64,000 nucleotides of DNA from CAYPNP01 sp964412195 (lineage in GTDB: Bacteria; Acidobacteriota; JAAYUB01): assembly GCA_964412195.1 (NCBI GenBank), contig CAYPNP010000002.1, forward strand, positions 310,001 through 374,000. The letters run 5' to 3'. This document shows, one piece after another, positions 34,841 to 43,106 of the stretch. The number at the start of each line of letters is the position of its first letter. The first letter of the stretch is position 1. The translations under genes were made by a program, and so were the position numbers. Below the pieces are notes generated by a model, which made no database searches, had not been told where the DNA came from, and saw only the letters and a list, made by a program, of their open reading frames with translations.

Positions 34841-37825
34841 TCACCAGCGGCCGCGCAACGTCCGCGCGATCCGGGCCTGGTCCCACCGGGACGGCTCCCA
34901 CTCCGAGAGCTCGCCTGAGGTCAGCGTCCATATGATGGCCTGCCCGCCGGCACCCGGCAGCAGAACCACTGTGCCGATGATCGGGATGTCCGTCTTGTCG
35001 GGGAGGATCTGGTCGTAGTAGAAATCCACGGCATACGCCCCCGGGAACCAACCGTCCCAGGATTCCACCCGCTGGATCCCAAAGCCGGGGAGGTCCCGCG
35101 CCATCGGCCCCATCAGCCCGCGCAGCAGCTCCTTTCGCCCGCCGGGCGGGCAGGGCGCGACCGAGAGCCGCAACTCCGTTCCGAAGGGCGAGCGGGACCG
35201 CCGCCGGAATGAAGCCAGGCAGCCGGTCGGCGGCGCTTCCGACACCTCCCAGATCGCGGGGACCTTCACCGATGCGGGCAGGCCGGCCACGGTCCGGGGC
35301 ACCATCCAGCCGGACCGGGTCTGGTCCGCGCCCACCCACAGTAGGATGATTCCCGCTCCCACGGCGATCACCCGGCGGGCCCGGCGCCCGACCAGCGGCA
35401 GTGGCGCGGGGGGGGGCTCCGGTCCGGCCGGATTTTCCGCCACCAGCGCCGGTTCAATCCTCTGCCGCACCGCCAGGATCAGGAGCAGGAAGGTTCCCAG
35501 CCCGACCAGGCCGGCCGTGCCCATCAATCCCGTGGAGCGGAGCCAAGGTTCCCGCGCCGGCCAGAGGACCGCGGCCACGCTGTAGGCCGCGAAGGCAGCC
35601 AGAGCCCCGGCGGCCCAGCGCAGGGCCGGGGTGCCCCGGCGGTTGGTGACGGCCAGCACCAGCAGGAGAGCGGGAAGGCTGTAAATGAAGTAGGCGGCCA
35701 GGACATTGGCGTCGAGCTCGGTCGATTCCCGGAAGGGCGTCAGCAGGATCTCCACCCGGCCCGTGAGGAATGGCAGCGTCAACTGGGCCTTGGAGAACGA
35801 GGCGAGGCCGGTGGCGAAACTCATGACCAGGAAAGTGAGGGCGGCCGGTTTGGCGGGCGAGTCCGCCAGCCGGCGCTGGAGCCACGCCGCCAGCAGCGCC
35901 ACGACTCCCAGGGCGAGGATGCCCCGGAACAGGATCCAGATGTCGGGCAGGTCCGGGCTCAGGGGCAGCGTCCGGACCGGACTGCCCGAGTACAAGGTCG
36001 CCAGACGCGCGTCCAGGTCCGCCCACAGCGCCCGCCACGAGCCCGCCGCCACGAACCGGTCCAGCGCGGCCAGCGGCAGGGTGAATAGGGCGCCGGCGCT
36101 GAACGCCGCGAACAACCGGCCGGCCGGCACCGGCAGCTCCTTGAACTGCCGGCCGGCGTAGACGTACAGGAAATAGGGCAGCCCGACATCCACGATCCCC
36201 CGGAAAAGAGAGAGGAAGACTTCGTCCACCACCCTGGAATCGCCCATGGCCGCCCGGGCATGGAGGTTCAAAAGCACGAAGAGCAGCACGGCACCGTAGA
36301 GCGGGATCCGGCCCTCCTGGGGCCAGTGGGGGGTGCCGCGGCCGCTGAACTTCAGCCCCACCACGTGGGTCAGCCAGAGCACCCACACCGTGATCAGGAA
36401 CAGGATGGTCGCGGAGTGGGTCCCCGAACGGGTGAAGCTGAAGAACTCGAACTGGTACTCATAAATCAGGAACCACGCCAGAAAGGTCTTGAAGAGAAGC
36501 GACACCAGCAGTTCGCTGGTCAGCCTCCGCACCGCCATCAGCCAGCCCAGAGCGACCACGTCGAACAGGAAGACCCACTTCAGCCAGTCCGCCGTGAACG
36601 AACGCAGGGGTTTGGACCAGATCCACGGCGTGGCCTGATGGTAGAGGGCGGTGCACAACCTCTCTATCCAAGTGATGCGCACGAGCAGCGGGAGGCCGGT
36701 CAGGGTCTCCGACCACGTCAGCAGCGCCCCGCCCAGGATGAAGAGGATGATCAACGGGGCGAGATACCGCAGTGGGATCAGCTCCTGGAAGGTCGAAGTC
36801 AGGATTTTCGCATGCTTGATCAGCTTGAAGATGACCCCGATGCCGATGAAGTACCACACCGGCCACAGGTAGGCGCTCCACAGCCCGATGAGGGGATAGA
36901 TCGATCCGGCCAGCCGCGTCAGGCCGCCCCGGCCCGCCAGGGAGAGGAGAAAGACCCCACAGACAGCGGACAGGAGCAGGACGACGGCGGTGACCGACAG
37001 CCCCGCCGGCGCCTCTCCCGAGGCGGCGGGTGGAGATTTCCACCAGCCGGAAAACCACCACAGCAGCAAGCCGAGCACCCAGCCGGCGGCTAGTCCCACC
37101 GGAAGCCGTGTACCCGGCAGGCCGTTGCCGAGGGGGGAGAAGACGAAGACGGACAAGCCCGCCATCATCCCCGCCAGGCTGCAGAAGGCGAGACCCCGCC
37201 AGGCCTCCCCGCCCCTTTCCGCCGGGATCCGCCGCTGCCCCACGAAGGCGGCCGCCCCGATGGCCAGGGCCAGGGTCAGGTTCCAGACGGAACGCGGCAG
37301 GCAGGTCGCCGTCGCCCCGAACAGGTAGGCGAAGCAGGCGGCGGCGAGCAGGAGCGCCGGACGGTTCGACACCGACGCGCCGCCCAGGAGACACCCCCAA
37401 CCGAACGCAAAGCTCGCGATCCAGAGCAGCACGGACCAGGCGGCGACCAGGACCATCTGTTCCCCGGACCCCTGTACCCACACGCCGGGCACCGGCCACA
37501 TCATGGCGAGGGGGAGCAGCACTGCCAGCATCACCGTCAGAACGAAGATCACCCGCAGCAGGACGATGCCGTGGCGGGGCAGCTCCTCCCACTCGTGAAG
37601 GTCTTTCGAATAATCCCGCCAGTAGAAGCGTGCCAGAGCCGTCTGGAGCGCCTTCCACCGGCGCGACGACTGGACCGTCTGCCAGAACCGGACGAGGCCC
37701 AACCGGCTGAGGATCGGGAGGATCCACTGTTTGATCCGTTCCCCCCAGCGTGGCAGGAACGGAAAGAGGCACATCAGGAAGTTGCCGAACTTGCGGATGG
37801 ATCCGATGATCTGGCTGACGTCCAT
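34841..37825 (-). CDS. Very large polytopic membrane protein, unknown function
   Basis: 994 residues from the ATG at 37825 (an ATG at 37834 directly abuts the AAGGGGG site). The N-terminal 110 residues are soluble and rich in aromatic and basic residues; then roughly twenty hydrophobic helices run to about residue 830, and the last 150 residues form a soluble tail (SVKVPAIWEVSEAPPTGCLA; GWFPGAYAVDFYYDQILPDK). Membrane segments such as YLAPLIILFILGGALLTW do not match a transporter, exosortase or O-antigen family that I know. It has no close same-strand partner except the aldehyde dehydrogenase upstream. I do not recognise the family. Confidence 0.75.
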   Translation of the reverse strand: MDVSQIIGSIRKFGNFLMCLFPFLPRWGERIKQWILPILSRLGLVRFWQTVQSSRRWKALQTALARFYWRDYSKDLHEWEELPRHGIVLLRVIFVLTVMLAVLLPLAMMWPVPGVWVQGSGEQMVLVAAWSVLLWIASFAFGWGCLLGGASVSNRPALLLAAACFAYLFGATATCLPRSVWNLTLALAIGAAAFVGQRRIPAERGGEAWRGLAFCSLAGMMAGLSVFVFSPLGNGLPGTRLPVGLAAGWVLGLLLWWFSGWWKSPPAASGEAPAGLSVTAVVLLLSAVCGVFLLSLAGRGGLTRLAGSIYPLIGLWSAYLWPVWYFIGIGVIFKLIKHAKILTSTFQELIPLRYLAPLIILFILGGALLTWSETLTGLPLLVRITWIERLCTALYHQATPWIWSKPLRSFTADWLKWVFLFDVVALGWLMAVRRLTSELLVSLLFKTFLAWFLIYEYQFEFFSFTRSGTHSATILFLITVWVLWLTHVVGLKFSGRGTPHWPQEGRIPLYGAVLLFVLLNLHARAAMGDSRVVDEVFLSLFRGIVDVGLPYFLYVYAGRQFKELPVPAGRLFAAFSAGALFTLPLAALDRFVAAGSWRALWADLDARLATLYSGSPVRTLPLSPDLPDIWILFRGILALGVVALLAAWLQRRLADSPAKPAALTFLVMSFATGLASFSKAQLTLPFLTGRVEILLTPFRESTELDANVLAAYFIYSLPALLLVLAVTNRRGTPALRWAAGALAAFAAYSVAAVLWPAREPWLRSTGLMGTAGLVGLGTFLLLILAVRQRIEPALVAENPAGPEPPPAPLPLVGRRARRVIAVGAGIILLWVGADQTRSGWMVPRTVAGLPASVKVPAIWEVSEAPPTGCLASFRRRSRSPFGTELRLSVAPCPPGGRKELLRGLMGPMARDLPGFGIQRVESWDGWFPGAYAVDFYYDQILPDKTDIPIIGTVVLLPGAGGQAIIWTLTSGELSEWEPSRWDQARIARTLRGRW

Positions 37826-37912
37826 CCCTGGCATCCCCCTTTGTTATTTCGGGGCGGCAACGGACGGGGAGCCTGGGGGCGATCCCTCCGGGACGCCGGG
37901 TCGGCCCTTCGT

Positions 37913-39397
37913 TCAGCGGCCGGGCTTCTTCTCCAGCATCTCCTTCAGGACGGACTCCACCAGGGCCCGGACGGCCTGCCGGTCGGGCACGTCTCCTCCC
38001 GTCGGCTTGGCGGCGGGCCCGCCGGCGGTCCGGGCCCGCTCGAACTGGATCGGCCGGTTGCCGAAGGCCAGGCGCTTGATGTTCATCAGGTGCCGGGCCG
38101 TGACGTTGTCGGACGTGCTGTTGTTGCCCCAGCTGCCGCAGCCGAGGGTCAGCGACGGGGTCAGGCCGGTGGAGAAACCGATGGCGCCGTGGGTCCCGGG
38201 CGTGTTCACGAGGATGCGGAAGGCGGGTTTCTCCAGGGCGAACTTCATGATCACGTCATGGTCGTTGGAGTGGATCACCATGGAATGGCCGAGGCCGCCG
38301 AAGCTCAAGATCTCGATGCACTTCTCGCAACCGGCCAGCCAGCCGTCCACCACGTAGAAAGCCAGCACCGGGGAGAGCTTTTCGACGGACAGGGGTGCCG
38401 CCGGGCCGACCCTCTCCAGCTCCACGACCAGGGCCGGCGTGTCCTGGGGCACGGTGAAACCCGCCTGGGAGGCGATCACGGCGGCGTCGCGGCCGACCAC
38501 CCTGGGATTGAGCCGACCGTCCCGGACCATGTACGATTCCAGTTTCTTCCGCTCCTCGGGCGAGCAGAAGTGGGCGCCCCGGGCCAGGAATTCGGCCCGG
38601 ACCTTGTCCACCAGCGGGCGGTCCACCACCACGGCCTGCTCCGAGGCACACACCGTGCCGTTGTCGAAGCATTTGCCCGCCAGTACCTTCTGAACGGCGT
38701 CGGCCGGCTCGGCGGTCCGCTCGATGAAAGCGGGCACGTTTCCCGGGCCCACGCCGAAGGCCGGCTTGCCGGAACTATAGGCCGCCTTGACCAGCCCGTG
38801 CCCCCCCGTGGCGAGGATGACCGCGGTGATCGGGTGGCGCATCAGTTCCTCTGTGGCGGCCATGGTGGGGTGTTCGAGGCAGCCGATGATGCCTTCGGGC
38901 GCGCCGGCCAGGACCGCCGCGGCATGCAGGATCTCGGCGGTCTTCAGGATGCAGTCCCGGGCGGCGGGGTGCGGGGAGAAGACGATGCCGTTGCGCGCCT
39001 TCAGGGAAATCAAGGCCTTGTAGATGGTGGTGCTGGTGGGGTTGGTGGACGGGATGATGCCCGCCACCACGCCCATCGGCACGGCAATCTCGTGGACTTG
39101 GGCCGCCTCGTCGACGCGAATCACGCCGACGGTCCGGAGGGAGCGGATGTCCTCCCAGATTTCCCGCGCGGCGAAGGTGTTCTTGAAGGTCTTGTCCTCC
39201 ACGCGGCCGAAACCGGTTTCAGCCACCGCCAGCTCCGCCAGCTCCCGGGCGTGGGCAAGGGCCTCCCGCGAGATGGACTCCACCACCCGGTCCACCTGCT
39301 CCTGGGTGAATCCGGCGAAAACCTTCTGGGCCTCCGCCGCTTGCCGCAGCAGGTCCCGGGCCTCCTGCACCGACATCAGGTCCTGATCCAGTTCCAT
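37913..39397 (-). CDS. CoA-acylating aldehyde dehydrogenase (EutE/SauS-like)
   Basis: 494 residues. Family marks are IIPSTNPTSTTIYKALISLK (cofactor region), GVGPGNVPAFIERTA, the catalytic Cys in FDNGTVCASEQAVVV, and GTHGAIGFSTGL near the C-terminus. Such enzymes turn an aldehyde plus CoA and NAD+ into acyl-CoA, or the reverse. After the catalytic domain a Gly/Pro-rich linker leads to a short amphipathic helix (QAVRALVESVLKEMLEKK) resembling encapsulation peptides of bacterial microcompartments; no shell gene is in the window. The ATG at 39397 has a GGAGCA site upstream; earlier in-frame codons lie in a repeat. Substrate unknown. Confidence 0.88.
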   Translation of the reverse strand: MELDQDLMSVQEARDLLRQAAEAQKVFAGFTQEQVDRVVESISREALAHARELAELAVAETGFGRVEDKTFKNTFAAREIWEDIRSLRTVGVIRVDEAAQVHEIAVPMGVVAGIIPSTNPTSTTIYKALISLKARNGIVFSPHPAARDCILKTAEILHAAAVLAGAPEGIIGCLEHPTMAATEELMRHPITAVILATGGHGLVKAAYSSGKPAFGVGPGNVPAFIERTAEPADAVQKVLAGKCFDNGTVCASEQAVVVDRPLVDKVRAEFLARGAHFCSPEERKKLESYMVRDGRLNPRVVGRDAAVIASQAGFTVPQDTPALVVELERVGPAAPLSVEKLSPVLAFYVVDGWLAGCEKCIEILSFGGLGHSMVIHSNDHDVIMKFALEKPAFRILVNTPGTHGAIGFSTGLTPSLTLGCGSWGNNSTSDNVTARHLMNIKRLAFGNRPIQFERARTAGGPAAKPTGGDVPDRQAVRALVESVLKEMLEKKPGR

Positions 39398-39428
39398 GGT
39401 CTGCTCCCTCGATCGTCTGACAGGTATC

Positions 39429-39617
39429 GACTCTGCAATCGTACTCGTGCTCGTAATCGTAATCGTAATCGTGCTCGTAATCCTAATCGCAAACTCAGAA
39501 AAATACAACAGTCCGGGAAAGGATTCAGTCGGAATCAGGGGACGGGATGCTGGGTGCAGAATCGGAAGGAAGGATCGAGTACGAGCACGAGTACGATTAC
39601 GATTACGAGCACGAGCT
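39429..39617. repeat. Inverted CGTAAT/CGTGCT hexamer arrays
   Basis: About ten hexamers on the plus strand (CGTAAT with CGTGCT and CGTACT variants, 39434-39490) and seven to eight in inverted orientation (CGATTA, CGAGCA, CGAGTA; 39575-39617) flank about 85 bases. The two arms are near-complementary over roughly 40 bases. The element lies between the NusG paralogue and the aldehyde dehydrogenase. Confidence 0.8.
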
Positions 39618-40152
39618 AAGGGGTGTACTCACGGAGCAGCTCGACCATGTCCCGGTCGATCTCCACGCGGGCCCGGCTCAGGATGGTGTTCAGCAGGATC
39701 ACCACCCGGTCCCGGGGCCGTACCGCCTCGATCCGCCCCTCGAGGCCCTCGAAGAGCCCCTCCTGGATCCGCACGGGATCGCCCGGCTCGAGGGGTTTCT
39801 CTTCCACCAGGTAGCCCCTCTCGCCCATCCGTTCCCGGAGCGATTCCAGAATCGCCTGGTCCACTGGAATCGGCCGCTCGTTGGACGAGACCACCTTGTT
39901 GACCCCCTCCAGGTGATTGATGGTATACAGCCACCGCCGGGCGTCGAACCGGGCGAAAAGATAGCAGGGGAAAAGGGGACGGAGCTGGTTCCGTCGGCGG
40001 ACGCGGCAATAGATCAGCGGCAGAAAAGTCTCGATCTCCAGCTGGAGCAGTTTCAGGTCGGCGTAATGCTCCTTCTGCTTCCTCGTGTATATCGCGTACC
40101 AGCAAGCGCCGGAATCGGTTTCCAAGGCTTTCTCTCCGGAGGTGTCGGCCAC
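39616..40152 (-). CDS. NusG-family transcription elongation factor paralogue (RfaH/UpxY-like)
   Basis: 178 residues, typical NusG length. The N-terminal NGN domain shows CWYAIYTRKQKEHYADLKL and RPLFPCYLFARFD; the C-terminal KOW domain reads EPGDPVRIQEGLFEGLEGRI and ends near VVILLNTILSRARVEID. No secE or ribosomal protein genes flank it, so it is a specialised paralogue, perhaps aiding a long operon such as the capsule block at 46.8-56.4 kb. The start is a GTG with no clear ribosome site, so it is provisional. It is divergent from the RodZ-like gene. Confidence 0.85.
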   Translation of the reverse strand: MADTSGEKALETDSGACWYAIYTRKQKEHYADLKLLQLEIETFLPLIYCRVRRRNQLRPLFPCYLFARFDARRWLYTINHLEGVNKVVSSNERPIPVDQAILESLRERMGERGYLVEEKPLEPGDPVRIQEGLFEGLEGRIEAVRPRDRVVILLNTILSRARVEIDRDMVELLREYTP

Positions 40153-40177
40153 ACGGGGTTTCGGCAGCCTTCATTTA

Positions 40178-40206
40178 ATTATACGGACATCGCCGGGAAA
40201 TCAGAA
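40178..40206 (-). promoter_or_regulatory. Weak predicted promoter for the NusG paralogue
   Basis: A perfect TATAAT (40178-40183, minus strand) has only a poor TTCTGA match 17 bases upstream. The region is AT-rich compared with its surroundings. Confidence 0.35.
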
Positions 40207-40241
40207 TAGCTTTTTTCCACTTCACAAATGTTGGTTTTTTA

Positions 40242-40270
40242 TTGCTACGCTTTATCAATTCATGTATAAA
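40242..40270 (+). promoter_or_regulatory. Predicted promoter for the RodZ-like gene
   Basis: TTGCTA (40242-40247) and TATAAA (40265-40270) with a 17-base spacer in an AT-rich stretch. The implied start is near 40277, about 14-23 bases before the candidate ATG codons. Confidence 0.5.
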
Positions 40271-40290
40271 CATTTGAAAATCGAAAGCGG

Positions 40291-41133
40291 ATGAGAGCGA
40301 TGCCGAATGTCGGCGAGACCCTGAAGCAACGGCGACTCGAGCGCAACCTCTCGATCGACGAGGTGGCGGAAGCCACGAAGATCGGCGTCTTCTTCCTGCA
40401 GGCGCTGGAATCCAACGAGTTCAAGAAGCTCCCCCGGGGCGCCTTCCCCAAGATGTTCGTCCGCTCCTACGCCCGCTACCTGGGCTTGGACGACGACAAA
40501 ATCGTACAGATGTTCTACGAACAGATTGCCGCCGCCGAGGCGGTTCCCGAATCGTTTGCGGCCGTGTCCGCGCCGACTTCGAGGAGCATGAGAAAGAGCC
40601 GACGGACCGTCCAGTTGATCGCCGCGCTCGCGATCCTGCTGGCGCTGTCCGTCAGCGCCTACCTGGTCTACCAGGCCCAGGAGCGCGGCGGAGAGGAAGG
40701 TGATTCCTCCTCCCAGGCCGCGCCCAAGCCGCCGCCGCGCTGGACACCGCCCGAGCCGAAGCCCGCCCAAGCGGGGACCCCCGCGCAGGGTGCCGTCGCG
40801 CCCGAAGGGACACCGGGGCAGCCCCAGTCCTCCGACGACGCCGCTTCCCTCGGCCCGGCCGGCTTCGGCCTGAGGCTGCAGGCCCACGACTACTGCTGGG
40901 TCCGGATCACCCGGGGCGAGAGCGAGCAGTACGACTTCATCCTGAAGCCCGGCGACAGCTTCGCGCGCGATTTCGGCGGCGAGATCTCCATGAAGCTGGG
41001 GAACGCCGGCGGGGTGAACCTGTTCCTCAACGGTCAGCCGGCCGTGCCGCTGGGCCAGCGCGGCGAGGTCGTGACGGTGGCCTTGTCCCGCGACAACATC
41101 CCGCAATACCTTTCGAAGGCCGAGGAGCCGTAA
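40291..41133 (+). CDS. RodZ-like helix-turn-helix membrane protein
   Basis: 280 residues (or 277 from the ATG at 40300). An N-terminal HTH domain (GETLKQRRLERNLSIDEVAE; RSYARYLGLD) is followed by a basic stretch, one membrane helix (about 110-128, LIAALAILLALSVSAYLVY), a Pro/Ala linker and a C-terminal beta domain of DUF4115 type (DYCWVRITRGESEQYDFILK; KLGNAGGVNLFLNGQ). RodZ proteins tie the MreB cytoskeleton to the envelope. MreB itself is not in the window. The next gene starts 3 bases on, so the two are coupled. Confidence 0.85.
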   Translation: MRAMPNVGETLKQRRLERNLSIDEVAEATKIGVFFLQALESNEFKKLPRGAFPKMFVRSYARYLGLDDDKIVQMFYEQIAAAEAVPESFAAVSAPTSRSMRKSRRTVQLIAALAILLALSVSAYLVYQAQERGGEEGDSSSQAAPKPPPRWTPPEPKPAQAGTPAQGAVAPEGTPGQPQSSDDAASLGPAGFGLRLQAHDYCWVRITRGESEQYDFILKPGDSFARDFGGEISMKLGNAGGVNLFLNGQPAVPLGQRGEVVTVALSRDNIPQYLSKAEEP

Positions 41134-41136
41134 GGC

Positions 41137-42189
41137 ATGAATCCCCTCCTGAACGCCATCAAGAGCGGGGCGGCGCCCAAGATGGTGAAGATTGCCGTGG
41201 CCAAGGCCGCCCTGCCGCTGCCTCCGGAAATCCTGGTGGAAGCCCAGGTCATCCTGGTCCGGGACCCCGATCCGGAGGTCCAAACCGCCGCGACCGAAGC
41301 CCTTCGTGCCACGCCCGACGAGGACCTCGGCATCCTGTTGGAGAACAAGGACCTGGCGCCGGACGTGCTGGAATTTTGCGCCGTCTTCCTCAAGGACAAG
41401 CCGGTCCTGCTGGAAAAGATCATCATCAATCCCGCCACTCCCAACCGGGCCATCGCCGCCGTCTCGCCGTCCGTGTCCCAGTCGCTGGCCGAGCTGATCA
41501 TCAGCAGCCAGGTCCGCCTGATCGAGGAACCGGGGATCATCGCCGCCCTGCGGCAGAACCCGAACCTCAGCCCCGGCAACCGGCAGCGGCTGGAGGAGAT
41601 CGAACACGACTTCCTGGGGGCGCCGCCCCAGCTGATCGAGGCCCCGGCCGCCGCGCAGGAAGCGGCGCCCGAACCGCTCCTGACGCCCGAGGAGGAGGCC
41701 GCCGAGGCCCAGGCCGAGTCCGTCCCGTCCAAGGCCGAGGAGGAGTACATCGAGCAGATCGCGGAAGGCGATCCCGAAAAGCTGACGCTTTACCAGAAGA
41801 TCAGCCGGCTGACAGTGAGCGGCAAGGTCAAAGTGGCCTTGCTGGGCAAGCGCGAGGAGCGCGGCCTGCTGATCCGGGACTCCAACCGTCTGGTCGCCGT
41901 GGCGGTGATGTGCAGCCCGAAGCTGACCGAGACCGAGGTGGAGATTTTCAGCCAGTTGCGAAACGTTCCCGACGAGGTGCTCCGCCTCATCGGCACCAGC
42001 CAGATCTACACCAAGAATTACCGCATCTGCCTGAACCTGATCAAGAATCCCAAGGCGCCCACCCGGGTCACCGTGCCCTTGATGAACCGCCTGACCACCA
42101 TGGACCTGAAACTGCTGCTGCGCGAGCGGTCTATCCCGGCGCCCATCATCCAGCAGGCCAAGCGGATGATCAGCAAGCGCACCGTCTGA
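41137..42189 (+). CDS. Conserved HEAT-like helical protein, unknown function
   Basis: 350 residues, no signal peptide. The N-terminal half reads as HEAT-like helical pairs (LVRDPDPEVQTAATEALRAT; ELIISSQVRLIEEPGII), an acidic Ala/Glu linker spans about 180-210, and the C-terminal half is a second helical block (VSGKVKVALLGKREERGLLI; NYRICLNLIKNPKAPTRV). The pattern is like the DUF2336-type helical proteins. It follows the RodZ-like gene by 3 bases, suggesting a shared role in cell shape or envelope. Function is not known to me. Confidence 0.72.
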   Translation: MNPLLNAIKSGAAPKMVKIAVAKAALPLPPEILVEAQVILVRDPDPEVQTAATEALRATPDEDLGILLENKDLAPDVLEFCAVFLKDKPVLLEKIIINPATPNRAIAAVSPSVSQSLAELIISSQVRLIEEPGIIAALRQNPNLSPGNRQRLEEIEHDFLGAPPQLIEAPAAAQEAAPEPLLTPEEEAAEAQAESVPSKAEEEYIEQIAEGDPEKLTLYQKISRLTVSGKVKVALLGKREERGLLIRDSNRLVAVAVMCSPKLTETEVEIFSQLRNVPDEVLRLIGTSQIYTKNYRICLNLIKNPKAPTRVTVPLMNRLTTMDLKLLLRERSIPAPIIQQAKRMISKRTV

Positions 42190-42390
42190 TCCCCATTGCC
42201 CGGGAAGTCAAATCAGCCTCGCCTAAAGGCGAGGGATTGATTCCCATCGAGGGACATTCAACTCGTCGGCTACTCTCCTAATAATCCCAAACTTTCCCAG
42301 CATGCAGATCACCGGAAACGGGTGCCGAACAGTGACAACGGGTGCCGAACAGAGCCAGAATCAGTCTAATGTGGCTATGTCATATGGATA

Positions 42391-42470
42391 GAGAGCCAGG
42401 CTCTGTCACGAATATTAATAGAGAGCCAGGCTCTGTCACGAAAGATAAAGAGCCGGGCTCTGCCACGAAG
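42391..42470 (+). repeat. Three REP-like palindromic units
   Basis: Each unit contains AGAGCC-N-GGCTCT (a 6-bp perfect stem, 1-base centre) followed by GTCACGAA or GCCACGAA. The palindromes start at 42392, 42422 and 42449 (spacing 30 and 27 bases). Inverted relatives lie about 330-400 bases downstream. Confidence 0.75.
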
Positions 42471-42775
42471 TGTGCGGCAGTCCCCAGAACGAAGAGAAAT
42501 GCGGTCAACGCGGGGACAATTATCCATGGAGAATAGAATCTCCCCAGAGTGCTATGCTCTAACTGGTAAAGACCAGGGTCGGATCGAGCCGATTGTCAGC
42601 GACTGGGGAGCATGGCGATACTCTCGCTGCTTTTTCGATAATGGTTCAGAGATGGCCATAGGGTGAAACGGGTTTGGCCGGCGGATCCAGGGAACCGGCC
42701 ATCTTGCCGATCCGTTGGCGAGGGGAGGGTCGTTACTGTGTTGGCAGTACGGGCGGGGCCGCTTCTTTCAGAATG

Positions 42776-42856
42776 TGACGGAGCCTGGCACGATGTCAGA
42801 ATATGAAACTATGACAGAAGGTGACGGAGCTTGGCGCCATCACCTGGCACCATCAC
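42776..42856. repeat. Inverted REP-like copies
   Basis: GTGACGGAGCCTGGC (42776-42790) and the related GTGACGGAGCTTGGC (about 42822) are reverse complements, with one or two changes, of the GCCAGGCTCTGTCAC part of the units near 42.4 kb. A further CACCTGGCACCATCAC fragment follows. Confidence 0.6.
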
Positions 42857-42982
42857 AGCAGACATCTACACAGCTGCACCGGCATAGCAAGCAGTTTCCA
42901 TTTAGAGACTCGTCCTTCTTCAAGGGCAGAGCATCTCAGTGTGAGTCTGCTGATTGGATACAGGAAGTAGAATCGGACGTCA

Positions 42983-43005
42983 GGCATCTTCTTTGAAAAG
43001 ATGCC
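42983..43005. terminator. Hairpin upstream of the transglycosylase gene
   Basis: GGCATCTT and AAGATGCC form a perfect 8-bp stem with a 7-base loop. There is no T-tract, so it may simply be an RNA structure. Confidence 0.3.
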
Positions 43006-43019
43006 AGGCACGGGACGGG

Positions 43020-43044
43020 AAGCCGGGGAGACCCTCCGGCTTTT
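43020..43044 (+). terminator. Terminator-like hairpin at the end of the non-coding interval
   Basis: AAGCCGG pairs with CCGGCTT and four T follow on the plus strand. No plus-strand gene ends nearby (the last stop is 830 bases upstream), so a transcript from the non-coding interval may stop here. Confidence 0.5.
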
Positions 43045-43048
43045 CAAT

Positions 43049-43078
43049 TTGACTTGACGCGGGCAAGTTGTTTACAAT
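43049..43078 (+). promoter_or_regulatory. Predicted promoter for the lytic transglycosylase gene
   Basis: TTGACT (43049-43054) and TACAAT (43073-43078) with an 18-base spacer, each five of six to consensus. Transcription would start near 43085, about 22 bases before the ATG. Confidence 0.6.
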
Positions 43079-43106
43079 GAAGTGACTCTTGGAAAGGATC
43101 GGCTGG

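Larger units (their letters stand above)
42190..43106. other. Non-coding interval of 0.9 kb with REP-like palindromes
   Basis: No convincing gene. It holds a perfect CCTCGCC/GGCGAGG hairpin (42217-42234), a 16-base direct repeat with 20-base period (42317-42352), three REP-like units (42391-42470), two inverted copies (about 42776-42790 and 42821-42836) and two hairpins near its end. Small open frames at 42342-42996 read through repeats (for example EPGSVTK) or resemble nothing I know. Base composition is more AT-rich than its flanks. Confidence 0.7.

Noticed and set aside
37913..39397. Bacterial microcompartment locus
   Set aside because: Only the tail of the aldehyde dehydrogenase hints at one; no shell or cognate enzyme genes are present in the window.
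42391..42470. Repeat spacing of about 30 bases resembling a CRISPR array
   Set aside because: The repeats are only about 21 bases, the spacers are under 10 bases and there are just three units; no cas genes are in the window.
42472..42666. Small frame (42472-42666) possibly from a transposase
   Set aside because: A faint resemblance to IS5-type N-termini could not be extended in any frame; listed only as part of the non-coding interval.
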